64,000 nucleotides of DNA from Paratinospora sagittata (Eukaryota; Streptophyta; Magnoliopsida; Ranunculales; Menispermaceae). The stretch is from the NCBI GenBank assembly GCA_035771175.1, contig CM069610.1, positions 25,572,501 through 25,636,500 of the forward strand. Reading direction: 5' to 3'. The notes beneath the pieces are model-generated. The model saw nothing but the letters and a program-made list of their open reading frames with translations, did no database searches and had not been told where the DNA came from. The translations under genes were made by a program, and so were the position numbers. Below are positions 1-12,400 of this stretch, piece by piece; the stretch's first letter is position 1, and the number at the start of each line of letters is the position of its first letter.

Positions 1-179
1 ATTTTGAAAAAATGTTTTCTGAAAGGTTTTAATCAAAATTTCAATGAGTTTTGAATTATTTAAAAGTTTTTAAACTTATACAATATGTTTTGAGTTAATG
101 GAATGGTTCTTGAGTGTCAAAATATTAATTTTACAAAAATAAGGCTATCCAGCAATTTGCCAAAATTTTCCTGATGGCA

Positions 180-466
180 CTAGCGCACTATCAGTGTTGA
201 TAGCACGCTGATAGGGTTCTATAACAAAACATTTGTTTTTCTGAAAAATTGTCCATACCGCGCTATCCCATTTGATACTTCGCTATAAAGCAGTTGCCGT
301 GATCTTTCCATTTTTAGTAAAATGGGCAATAGCGCGCTATAGGCCTCGATAACACGCTATCGGAAAGTCCTTAAAACTCGAGCTCTCGGGTTTGTGTATA
401 TCGATCTGCTATAGCATGCTATCTGTCAATTGAGAACGTGATACACAACCCACTAGCACGCTATCC
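180..466. repeat. Internal ~75-bp subrepeats with GCTAT palindromes (one per monomer; first copy given)
   Basis: Within each monomer about 290 bp consists of four degenerate units. In the first monomer they start near 180, 253, 328 and 409. Each unit opens with an AGCGCGCTAT-like palindrome. The first three carry a second GATA-n-CGCTAT-like element about 20 bp later. Clear forms are aatagcgcgctatagg, gataacacgctatcgg and ctatagcatgctatc. In type B copies unit 2 becomes ctatagcgcgctatcc, so a perfect 12-bp palindrome occurs twice per monomer. This GC-rich, CpG-bearing cluster contrasts with the AT-rich remainder and suggests that the monomer grew partly by an old tandem duplication. Confidence 0.7.
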
Positions 467-697
467 ACGTCTGAGAAAAAAATCTGATATTTCTAACGAG
501 AAAAATGTGGGCACTTCTGCTTGCTCAATTTTTCTATTCCTTATACAATTTCTCCAGGTTATCTTAATTGAAATATTCTCTACTAACACCTAGATGATTC
601 CCACTGTCTCGCACGCCCAAAACAACTTTAGATTAAACAATGTTTTGAATTCAAATCATTTTGTACTCTCTTGCCATTTAACCCGCAACTTCTAATT

Positions 698-925
698 TTA
701 TAAAACATTCATTCTCTGATTTTCAAAAATACAACACACACGATTTTTGCAAGTTAGATTGAGCTTTCCAAAGAGTTTTTCAAGAGAAGAAAGTATTGAT
801 TCTTGCATTTGTGAAAACAAGCTTCGAATAGAATCAAAATTGCAATCTGTCTTGATGATAACGTCGTTGATCAGCAAGTTCTTCATTTTATCCCTTTTGT
901 GCTTAGATTTGCAGAGGCTATCCAT
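698..925 (-). other. Short satellite ORF, 75 codons, probably not a gene
   Basis: An ATG in the context AAAACAATGG opens a 75-residue basic reading frame on the minus strand. It is intact in the eight type A copies (698, 1884, 3070, 4259, 5442, 6628, 7814 and 9000), with at most one or two residue changes. In most type B copies one TCA codon reads TGA, which ends the frame after about 37 residues. Some late copies read TGT there and stay open longer (58081-58368). I recognise no domain. Near identity of the copies explains the conservation without selection, so coding status is doubtful. Confidence 0.2.
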
Positions 926-3900
926 TGTTTTAAGTTGTAGGTATATATGAAGTGGTCTCGGTAAGATAACACAACAAAAAAGAAGACATCAATTGTCTTG
1001 CTTCAAGAACACATCGAACAACAGCTTTCGAAGTCTACAAAGATTAAGCTAAAAAAACGAAGACATATCTCATGCTAGGTAAGGCATTAGTTTGATCTTT
1101 GGTGTGTAGGGTAACCTCTCGATCAATCTCAGCACTAAAACTCTGAAATCTGCAAAGTCTTCAAAATCACTTCGATATAGTATTTCATTTTGAAAAAATG
1201 TTTTCCGAAAGGTTTTAATCATAATTTCAATGAGTTTTGAATTATTTAAAAGTTTTTAATCTTATACAATATGTTTTGAGTTAATGGAATGGTTCTTGAG
1301 TGTCAAAATATTAATTTTACAAAAATAAGGCTATCAAGCAATTTGCCAAAATTTTCCTGATGGCACTAGCGCACTATCAGTGTTGATAGCACGCTGATAG
1401 GGTTCTATAACAAAACATTTGTTTTTCTGAAAAATTGTCTATACCGCGCTATCCCATTTGATACTTCGCTATAAAGCAGTTGTCGTGATCTTTCCATTTT
1501 TAGTAAAATGGGCAATAGCGCGCTATAGGCCTCGATAACACGCTATCGGAAAGTCCGTAAAACTCGAGCTCTCGGGTTTGTGTATATCGATCTGCTATAG
1601 CATGCTATCTGTCAATTGATTACGTGATACACAACCCACTAGCACGCTATCCACGTCTGAGAAAAAAATCTGATATTTCTAACGAGAAAAATGTGGGCAC
1701 TTCTGCTTGCTCAATTTTTCTATTCCTTATACAATTTCTCCAGGTTATCTTAATTGAAATATTCTCTACTAACACCTAGATGATTCCCACTGTCTCGCAC
1801 GCCCAAAACAACTTTAGATTAAACAATGTTTTGAATTCAAATCATTTTGTACTCTCTTGCCCTTTAACCCGCAACTTCTAATTTTATAAAACATTCATTC
1901 TCTGATTTTCAAAAATACAACACACACGATTTTTGCAAGTTAGATTGAGCTTTCCAAAGAGTTTTTCAAGAGAAGAAAGTATTGATTCTTGCATTTGTGA
2001 AAACAAGCTTCGAATAGAATCAAAATTGCAATCTGTCTTGATGATAACGTCGTTGATCAGCAAGTTCTTCATTTTATCCCTTTTGTGCTTAGATTTGCAG
2101 AGGCTATCCATTGTTTTAAGTTGTAGGTATATATGAAGTGGTCTCGGTAAGATAACACAACAAAAAAGAAGACATCAATTGTCTTGCTTCAAGAACACAT
2201 CGAACAACAGCTTTCGAAGTCTACAAAGATTAAGCTAAAAGAACGAAGACATATCTCATGCTAGGTAAGGCATTAGTTTGATCTTTGGTGTGTAGGGTAA
2301 CCTCTCGATCAATCTCAGCACTAAAACTCTGAAATCTGCAAAGTCTTCAAAATCACTTCGATATAGTATTTCATTTTGAAAAAATGTTTTCCGAAAGGTT
2401 TTAATCATAATTTCAATGAGTTTTGAATTATTTAAAAGTTTTTAATCTTATACAATATGTTTTGAGTTAATGGAATGGTTCTTGAGTGTCAAAATATTAA
2501 TTTTACAAAAATAAGGCTATCAAGCAATTTGCCAAAATTTTCCTGATGGCACTAGCGCACTATCAGTGTTGATAGCACGCTGATAGGGTTCTATAACAAA
2601 ACATTTGTTTTTCTGAAAAATTGTCTATACCGCGCTATCCCATTTGATACTTCGCTATAAAGCAGTTGTCGTGATCTTTCCATTTTTAGTAAAATGGGCA
2701 ATAGCGCGCTATAGGCCTCGATAACACGCTATCGGAAAGTCCGTAAAACTCGAGCTCTCGGGTTTGTGTATATCGATCTGCTATAGCATGCTATCTGTCA
2801 ATTGATTACGTGATACACAACCCACTAGCACGCTATCCACGTCTGAGAAAAAAATCTGATATTTCTAACGAGAAAAATGTGGGCACTTCTGCTTGCTCAA
2901 TTTTTCTATTCCTTATACAATTTCTCCAGGTTATCTTAATTGAAATATTCTCTACTAACACCTAGATGATTCCCACTGTCTCGCACGCCCAAAACAACTT
3001 TAGATTAAACAATGTTTTGAATTCAAATCATTTTGTACTCTCTTGCCCTTTAACCCGCAACTTCTAATTTTATAAAACATTCATTCTCTGATTTTCAAAA
3101 ATACAACACACACGATTTTTGCAAGTTAGATTGAGCTTTCCAAAGAGTTTTTCAAGAGAAGAAAGTATTGATTCTTGCATTTGTGAAAACAAGCTTCGAA
3201 TAGAATCAAAATTGCAATCTGTCTTGATGATAACGTCGTTGATCAGCAAGTTATTCATTTTATCCCTTTTGTGCTTAGATTTGCAGAGGCTATCCATTGT
3301 TTTAAGTTGTAAGTATATATGAAGTGGTCTCGGTAAGATAACACAACAAAAAAGAAGACATCAATTGTCTTGCTTCAAGAACACATCAAACAACAGCTTT
3401 CGAAGTCTACAAAGATTAAGCTAAAAGAACGAAGACATATCTCATGCTAGGTAAGGCATTAGTTTGATCTTTGGTGTGTAGGGTAACCTCTCGATCAATC
3501 TCAGCACTAAAACTCTGAATTCTGCAAAGTCTTCAAAATCACTTCGATATAGTATTTCATTTTGAAAAAATGTTTTCCGAAAGGTTTTAATCATAATTTC
3601 AATGAGTTTTGAATTATTTAAAAGTTTTTAATCTTATACAATATGTTTTGAGTTAATGGAATGGTTCTTGAGTGTCAAAATATTAATTTTACAAAAATAA
3701 GGCTATCCAGCAATTTGGCAAAATTTTCCTGAAGGCACTAGCGCACTATCAGTGTGGATAGCACGCTGATAGGGTTCTATAACAAAACATTTGTTTTTCT
3801 GAAAAATTGTTTATACCGCGCTATCCCCTTTGATACTTCGCTATAAAGCAGTTGCCGTGATCTTTCCATTTTTAGTAAAATGGGCAATAGTGCGCTATAG

Positions 3901-6900
3901 GCCTCGATAACACGCTATCGGAAAGTCCGTAAAACTCGGGCTCTCGGGTTTGTGTATATCAATCTGCTATAGCATGCTATCTGTCAATTGAGAACGTGAT
4001 ACACAACCCACTAGCACGCTATCCACGTCTGAGAAAAAAATCTGATATTTCTAACGAGAAAAATGTGGGCACTTCTGCTTGCTCAATTTTTCTATTCCTT
4101 ATACAATTTCTCCAGGTTATCTTAATTGAAATATTCTCTACTAACACCTAGATGATTCCCACTGTCTCGCACGCCCAAAACAACTTTAGATTAAACAATG
4201 TTTTGAATTCAAATCATTTTGTACTCTCTTGCCCTTTAACCCGCAACTTCTAATTTTATTAAACATTCATTCTCTGATTTTCAAAAATACAACACACACG
4301 ATTTTTGCAAGTTAGATTGAGCTTTCCAAAGAGTTTTTCAAGAGAAGAAAGTATTGATTCTTGCATTTGTGAAAACAAGCTTCGAATAGAATCAAAATTG
4401 CAATCTGTCTTGATGATAACGTCGTTGATCAGCAAGTTCTTCATTTTATCCCTTTTGTGCTTAGATTTGCAGAGGCTATCCATTGTTTTAAGTTGTAAGT
4501 ATATATGAAGTGGTCTCGGTAAGATAACACAACAAAAAAGAAGACATCAATTGTCTTGCTTCAAGAACACATCGAACAACAGCTTTCGAAGTCTACAAAG
4601 ATTAAGCCAAAAGAACGAAGACATATCTCATGCTAGGTAAGGCATTAGTTTGATCTTTGGTGTGTAGGGTAACCTCTCGATCAATCCCAGCACTAAAACT
4701 CTGAAATCTGCAAAGTCTTCAAAATCACTTCGATATAGTATTTCATTTTGAAAAAATGTTTTCTGAAAGGTTTTAATCATAATTTAAATGAGTTTTGAAT
4801 TATTTAAAAGTTTTTAATCTTATACAATATGTTTTGAGTTAATGGAATGGTTCTTGAGTGTCAAAATATTAATTTTACAAAAATAAGGCTATCCAGCAAT
4901 TTGCCAAAATTTTCCTGAAGGCACTAGCGCACTATCAGTGTTGATAGCACGCTGATAGGGTTCTATAACAAAACATTTGTTTTTCTGAAAAATTGTCTAT
5001 ACCGCGCTATCCCCTTTGATACTTCGCTATAAAGCAGTTGCCGTGATCTTTCCATTTTTAGTAAAATGGGCAATAGCGCGCTATAGGCCTCGATAACACG
5101 CTATCGGAAAGTCCGTAAAACTCGAGCTCTCGGGTTTGTGTATATCGATCTGCTATAGCATGCTATCTGTCAATTGAGAACGTGATACACAACCCACTAG
5201 CACGCTATCCACGTCTGAGAAAAAAATCTGATATTTCTAACGAGAAAAATGTGAGCACTTCTGCTTGCTAAATTTTTCTATTCCTTATACAATTTCTCCA
5301 GGTTATCTTAATTGAAATATTCTCTACTAACACCTAGATGATTCCCACTGTCTCGCACGCCCAAAACAACTTTAGATTAAACAATGTTTTGAATTCAAAT
5401 CATTTTGTACTCTCTTGCCCTTTAACCCGCAACTTCTAATTTTATAAAACATTCATTCTCTGATTTTCAAAAATACAACACACACGATTTTTGCAAGTTA
5501 GATTGAGCTTTCCAAAGAGTTTTTCAAGAGAAGAAAGTATTGATTCTTGCATTTGTGAAAACAAGCTTCGAATAGAATCAAAATTGCAATCTGTCTTGAT
5601 GATAACGTCGTTGATCAGCAAGTTCTTCATTTTATCCCTTTTGTGCTTAGATTTGCAGAGGCTATCCATTGTTTTAAGTTGTAAGTATATATGAAGTGGT
5701 CTCGGTAAGATAACACAACAAAAAAGAAGACATCAATTGTCTTGCTTCAAGAACACATCGAACAACAGCTTTCGAAGTCTACAAAGATTAAGCCAAAAGA
5801 ACGAAGACATATCTCATGCTAGGTAAGGCATTAGTTTGATCTTTGGTGTGTAGGGTAACCTCTCGATCAATCCCAGCACTAAAACTCTGAAATCTGCAAA
5901 GTCTTCAAAATCACTTCGATATAGTATTTCATTTTGAAAAAATGTTTTCCGAAAGGTTTTAATCATAATTTAAATGAGTTTTGAATTATTTAAAAGTTTT
6001 TAATCTTATACAATATGTTTTGAGTTAATGGAATGGTTCTTGAGTGTCAAAATATTAATTTTACAAAAATAAGGCTATCCAGCAATTTGCCAAAATTTTC
6101 CTGAAGGCACTAGCGCACTATCAGTGTTGATAGCACGCTGATAGGGTTCTATAACAAAACATTTGTTTTTCTGAAAAATTGCCTATACCGCGCTATCCCC
6201 TTTGATACTTCGCTATAAAGCAGTTGCCGTGATCTTTCCATTTTTAGTAAAATGGGCAATAGCGCGCTATAGGCCTCGATAACACGCTATCGGAAAGTCC
6301 GTAAAACTCGAGCTCTCGGGTTTGTGTATATCGATCTGCTATAGCATGCTATCTGTCAATTGAGAACGTGATACACAACCCACTAGCACGCTATCCACGT
6401 CTGAGAAAAAAATCTGATATTTCTAACGAGAAAAATGTGGGCACTTCTGCGTGCTAAATTTTTCTATTCCTTATACAATTTCTCCAGGTTATCTTAATTG
6501 AAATATTCTCCACTAACACCTAGATGATTCCCATTGTCTCGCACGCCCAAAACAACTTTAGATTAAACAATGTTTTGAATTCAAATCATTTTGTACTCTC
6601 TTGCGCTTTAACCCGCAACTTCTAATTTTATAAAACATTCATTCTCTGATTTTCAAAAATACAACACACACGATTTTTGCAAGTTAGATTGAGCTTTCCA
6701 AAGAGTTTTTCAAGAGAAGAAAGTATTGATTCTTGCATTTGTGAAAACAAGCTTCGAATAGAATCAAAATTGCAATCTGTCTTGATGATAACGTCGTTGA
6801 TCAGCAAGTTCTTCATTTTATCCCTTTTGTGCTTAGATTTGCAGAGGCTATCCATTGTTTTAAGTTGTAAGTATATATGAAGTGGTCTCGGTAAGATAAC

Positions 6901-9460
6901 ACAACAAAAAAGAAGACATCAATTGTCTTGCTCCAAGAACACATCGAACAACAGCTTTCGAAGTCTACAAAGATTAAGCCAAAAGAACGAAGACATATCT
7001 CATGCTAGGTAAGGCGTTAGTTTGATCTTTGGTGTGTAGGGTAACCTCTCGATCAATCTCAGCACTAAAACTCTGAAATCTGCAAAGTCTTCAAAATCAC
7101 TTCGATATAGTATTTCGTTTTGAAAAAATGTTTTCCGAAAGGTTTTAATCATAATTTCAATGAGTTTTGAATTATTTAAAAGTTTTTAATCTTATACAAT
7201 ATGTTTTGAGTTAATGGAATGGTTCTTGAGTGTCAAAATATTAATTTTACAAAAATAAGGCTATCCGGCAATCTGCCAAAATTTTCCTGAAGGCACTAGC
7301 GCACTATCAGTGTTGATAGCACGCTGATAGGGTTCTATAACAAAACATTTGTTTTTCTGAAAAATTGTCTATACCGCGCAATCCCATTTGATACTTCGCT
7401 ATAAAGCAGTTGCCGTGATCTTTCCATTTTTAGTAAAATGGGCAATAGCGCGTTATAGGCCTCGATAACACCCTATCGGAAAGGCCGTAAAACTCGAGCT
7501 CTCGGGTTTGTGTATATCGATCTGCTATAGCATGCTATCTGTCAATTGAGAACGTGATACACAACCCACTAGCACGCTATCCACGTCTGAGAAAAAAATA
7601 TGATATTTCTAACGAGAAAAATGTGGGCACTTCTGCTTGCTCAATTTTTCTATTCATTATACAATTTCTCCAGGTTATCTTAATTGAAATATTCTCTACT
7701 AACACCTAGATGATTCCCACTGTCTCGCACGCCCAAAACAACTTTAAATTAAACAATGTTTTGAATTCAAATCATTTTGTGCTCTCTTGCCCTTTAACCC
7801 GCAACTTCTAATTTTATAAAACATTCATTCTCTGATTTTCAAAAATACAACACACACGATTTTTGCAAGTTAGATTGAGCTTTCCAAAGAGTTTTTCAAG
7901 AGAAGAAAGTATTGATTCTTGCATTTGTGAAAACAAGCTTTGAATAGAATCAAAATTGCAATCTGTCTTGATGATAACGTCGTTGATCAGCAAGTTCTTC
8001 ATTTTATCCCTTTTGTGCTTAGATTTGCAGAGGCTATCCATTGTTTTAAGTTGTAAGTATATATGAAGTGGTCTCGGTAAGATAACACAACAAAAAAGAA
8101 GACATCAATTGTCTTGCTTCAAGAACACATCAAACAACAGCTTTCGAAGTCTACAAAGATTAAGCTAAAAGAACGAAGACATATCTCATGCTAGGTAAGG
8201 CATTAGTTTGATCTTTGGTGTGTAGGGTAACCTCTCGATCAATCTCAGCACTAAAACTCTGAAATCTGCAAAGTCTTCAAAATCACTTCGATATAGTATT
8301 TCATTTTGAAAAAATGTTTTCCGAAAGGTTTTAATCATAATTTCAATGAGTTTTGAATTATTTAAAAGTTTTTAATCTTATACAATATGTTTTGAGTTAA
8401 TGGAATGGTTCTTGAGTGTCAAAATATTAATTTTACAAAAATAAGGCTATCCGGCAATTTGCCAAAATTTTCCTGAAGGCACTAGCGCACTATCAGTGTT
8501 GATAGCACGCTGATAGGGTTCTATAACAAAACATTTGTTTTTCTGAAAAATTGTCTATACCGCGCTATCCCCTTTGATACTTCGCTATAAAGCAGTTGCC
8601 GTGATCTTTCCATTTTTAGTAAAATGGGCAATAGCGCGCAATAGGCCTCGATAACACGCTATCGGAAAGTCCGTAAAACTCGAGCTCTCGGGTTTGTGTA
8701 TATCGATCTGCTATAGCATGCTATCTGTCAATTGAGAACGTGATACACAACCCACTAGCACGCTATCCACGTCTGAGAAAAAAATCTGATATTTCTAACG
8801 AGCAAAATGTGGGCACTTCTGCTTGCTTAATTTTTCTATTCCTTATACAATTTCTCCAGGTTATCTTAATTGAAATATTCTCTACTAACACCTAGATGAT
8901 TCCCACTGTCTCGCACGCCGAAAACAACTTTAGATTAGGCAATGTTTTGAATTCAAATCATTTTGTACTCTCTTGCCCTTTAACCCGCAACTTCTAATTT
9001 TATAAAACATTCATTCTCTGATTTTCAAAAATACAACACACACGATTTTTGCAAGTTAGATTGAGCTTTCCAAAGAGTTTTTCAAGAGAAGAAAGAATTG
9101 ATTCTTGCATTTGTGAAAACAAGCTTCGAATAGAATCAAAATTGCAATCTGTCTTGATGATAACGTCGTTGATCAGCAAGTTCTTCATTTTATCCCTTTT
9201 GTGCTTAGATTTGCAGAGGCTATCCATTGTTTTAAGTTGTAAGTATATATGAAGTGGTCTCGGTAAGATAACACAACAAAAAAGAAGACATCAATTGTCT
9301 TGCTTCAAGAACACATCAAACAACAGCTTTCGAAGTCTACAAAGATTAAGCTAAAAGAACGAAGACATTTCTCATGCTAGGTAAGGCATTAGTTTGATCT
9401 TTGGTGTGTAGGGTAACCTCTCGATCAATCTCAGCACTAAAACTCTGAAATCTGCAAAGT

Positions 9461-12400
9461 CTTAAAAATCACTTTGATATAGTATTTCATTTTGAAAAAA
9501 TGTTTTCCGAAAGGTTTTAACCATAATGTCAATGAGTTTTGAATTATTTAAAAGTTTTTAATCTTATACAATATGTTTTGAGTTAATGAAATGGTTCTTG
9601 AGTGTCAAAATATTAGTTATTTTAAAAATAAGGCTATCCAGCAATTTTCCAAAATTTTCCTGAAGGCACTAGCGCACTATCAGTGTTGATAGCACGCTGA
9701 TAGGGTTCTATAACAAAACATTTGTTTTTCTGAAAAATTGTCTATAGTGCGTTATCCCCTTTGATACTTCGCTATAAAGTTGTTGCCGTGATCTTTCCAT
9801 TTTTAGTAAAATGGGCAATAGCGCGCTATAGGCCTCGATAACATGCTATCGGAAAGTCCGTAAATCTCGAGCTCTCGGGTTTGTGTATATCGATCTGCTA
9901 TAGCCTGCTATCTGTCAATTGAGAACATGATACACAACCCAATACCACGCTATCCACGTCTGAGAAAAAAATTTGATATTTCTAACGAGAAAAATGTGGG
10001 CACTTCTGCTTGCTCGATTTTTCTATTCCTTATACCATTTCTCCAGGTTATCTTAATTGAAATATTCTATACTAACACCTAGATGATTCCCATTGTCTCG
10101 CACGCCCAAAACAACTTTAGATTAAACAATGTTTTGAATTGAAATCATTTTGTACTCTCTTGCCCTTTAACCTGCAACTTCTAATTTTATAAAACACTCA
10201 TTCTCTGATTTTCAAAAATACAACACACGATTTTTGCAAGTTCGATTGAGCTTTCCAAAGAGTTTTTCAAGAGAAGAAAGTATTGATTCTTGCATTTGTC
10301 AAAACAAGCTTCGAATACAATCAAAATTGCAATCTGTCTTGATGATAACGTCGTTGATCAGCAAGTCCCTCATTTTATCCCTTTTGTGCTTATATTTGCA
10401 GAGGCTATCCATTGTTTTTATTTGTAAGTATATATGAAGTGGTCTCGGTAAGATAACACAACAAAAAAGAACAAATCAATTGTCTTGCGTCAACAACACA
10501 TCAAACAATAGCTTTCGAAGTCTACAAAGATCAAGCTCGAAGAACGAAGACATATCTCATGCCTAAGTAAGGCATTAGTTTGATCTTTGGTGTGTAGGGT
10601 AACCTCTCGATCAATCTCAGCACTAAAACTCTGAAATCTGCAAAGTCTTAAAAATCACTTCGATATTCTATTTCATTTTGAAAAAATGTTTTCCGAAAGG
10701 TTTTAATCATAATTTCAATGAGTTTTGAATTATTTAAAAGTTTTTAATCTTATACAATATGTTTTGAGTTAATGGAATGGTTCTTGAGTGTCAAAATATT
10801 AATTTTTAAAAAATAAGGCTATCCAGCAATTTGCCAAAATTTTCCTGAAGGCACTAGCGCACTATCAGTGTTGATAGCACGCTGATAGGGTTCTATAATA
10901 AAACGCTGTTGCCGTGATTTTTCCATTTTTAGTAAAATGGGCAATAGCGCGCTATAGGCCTCGATAACACGCTATCGGAACGTCCGTAAAACTCGAGCTC
11001 TCGGGTTTGTGTATATCGATCTGCTATAGGCTGCTATCTGTCAATTCAGAACATGATACACAACCCGATAGCACGCTATCCACGTCTGAGAAAAAAATCA
11101 TATATTTCTAACGAGAAAAATGTGGGCACTTCTGCTTGCTCGATTTTTCTATTCCTTATACAATTTCTCCAGGTTATCTTAATTGAAATATTCTCTACTA
11201 ACACCTAGATGATTCCCATTGTCTCGCACGCCCAAAACAACTTTAGATTAAACAACATTTTGAATTCAAATCATTTTGTACTCTCTTGCCCTTTAACCCG
11301 CAACTTCTAATTTTATAAAACACTCATTCTCTGATTTTCAAAAATACAACACACGATTTTTGCAAGTTAGATTAAGCTTTCCAAAGAGTTTTTCAAGAGA
11401 AGAAAGTATTGATTCTTGCATTTGTCAAAACAAGCTTCGAATACAATCAAAATTGCAATCTGTCGTGATGATAACGTCGTTGATCAGCAAGTCCTTCATT
11501 TTATCCCTTTTGTGCTTAGATTTGCAGAGGCTATCCATTGTTTTATGTTGTAAGTATATGAAGTGGTCTCGGTGAGATAACACAACAAAAAAGAACACAT
11601 CAATTGTCTTGCATCAACAACACATCAAACAATAGCTTTCGAAGTCTACAAAGATCAAGCTCGAAGAACGAAGACATATCTCATGCCTAAGTAAGGCATT
11701 AGTTTGATCTTTGGTGTGTAGGGTAACCTCTCGATCAATCTCAGCACTAAAACTCTGAAATCTGCAAAGTCTTAAAAATCCCTTTGATATAGTATTTCAT
11801 TTTGAAAAATGTTTTCCGAAAGGTTTTAACCATAATGTCAATGAGTTTTGAATTATTTAAAAGTTTTTAATCTTACACAATATGTTATGAGTTAATGAAA
11901 TGGTTCTTGAGTGTCAAAATATTAGTTTCTTTAAAAATAAGGCTATCCAGCAATTTTCCAAAATTTTCCTGAAGGCACTAGCGCACTGTCAGTGTTGATA
12001 CCACGCTGATAGGGTTCTATAATAAAACATTTGTTTTTCTGAAAAATTGTCTATAGCGCGCTATCCCCTTTGATACTTCGCTATAAAGCTGTTGCCGTGA
12101 TCTTTCCATTTTTAGTAAAATGGGCAATAGCGCGCTATAGGCCTCGATAACACGCTATCGGAACGTCCGTAAAACTCGAGCTCTCGGGTTTGTGTATATC
12201 GATCTGCTATAGCCTGCTATCTGTCAATTGAGAACATGATACACAACCCAATAGCACGCTATCCACGTCTGAGAAAAAAATCATATATTTCTAACGAGAA
12301 AAATGTGGGCACTTCTGCTTGCTCGATTTTTCTATTCCTTATACAATTTCTCCAGGTTATCTTAATTGAAATATTCTCTACTAACACCTAGATGATTCCC

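Larger units (their letters stand above)
1..9460. repeat. 1186-bp satellite array, homogenised type A block
   Basis: Eight tandem copies of an AT-rich monomer. A fixed landmark recurs at 747, 1933, 3119, 4305, 5491, 6677, 7863 and 9049, always exactly 1186 bp apart. Copies differ by scattered single bases only. Type A diagnostic words are gtgaaaacaag, cttgcttcaagaac, catgctaggtaagg, cactagcacgctat and agtcttcaaaatc. The change to type B words happens near 9460 (agtcttaaaaatc) with no foreign sequence between. The near identity and constant length indicate recent amplification or conversion of this block. The only lasting open frame is a short minus-strand one, entered separately. I see no transposon ends, primer binding site or known gene in the monomer. 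Confidence 0.97.

Noticed and set aside
747..950. Plus-strand 67-71-residue frame recurring in almost every satellite monomer
   Set aside because: It begins at a TTG rather than ATG, lies opposite the minus-strand frame, and recurs only because the DNA is tandemly repeated.
900..960. TATATA word as a promoter for the satellite ORF
   Set aside because: It is only about 20 bp upstream of the ATG, too close for a transcription start, and is altered in many type B copies.
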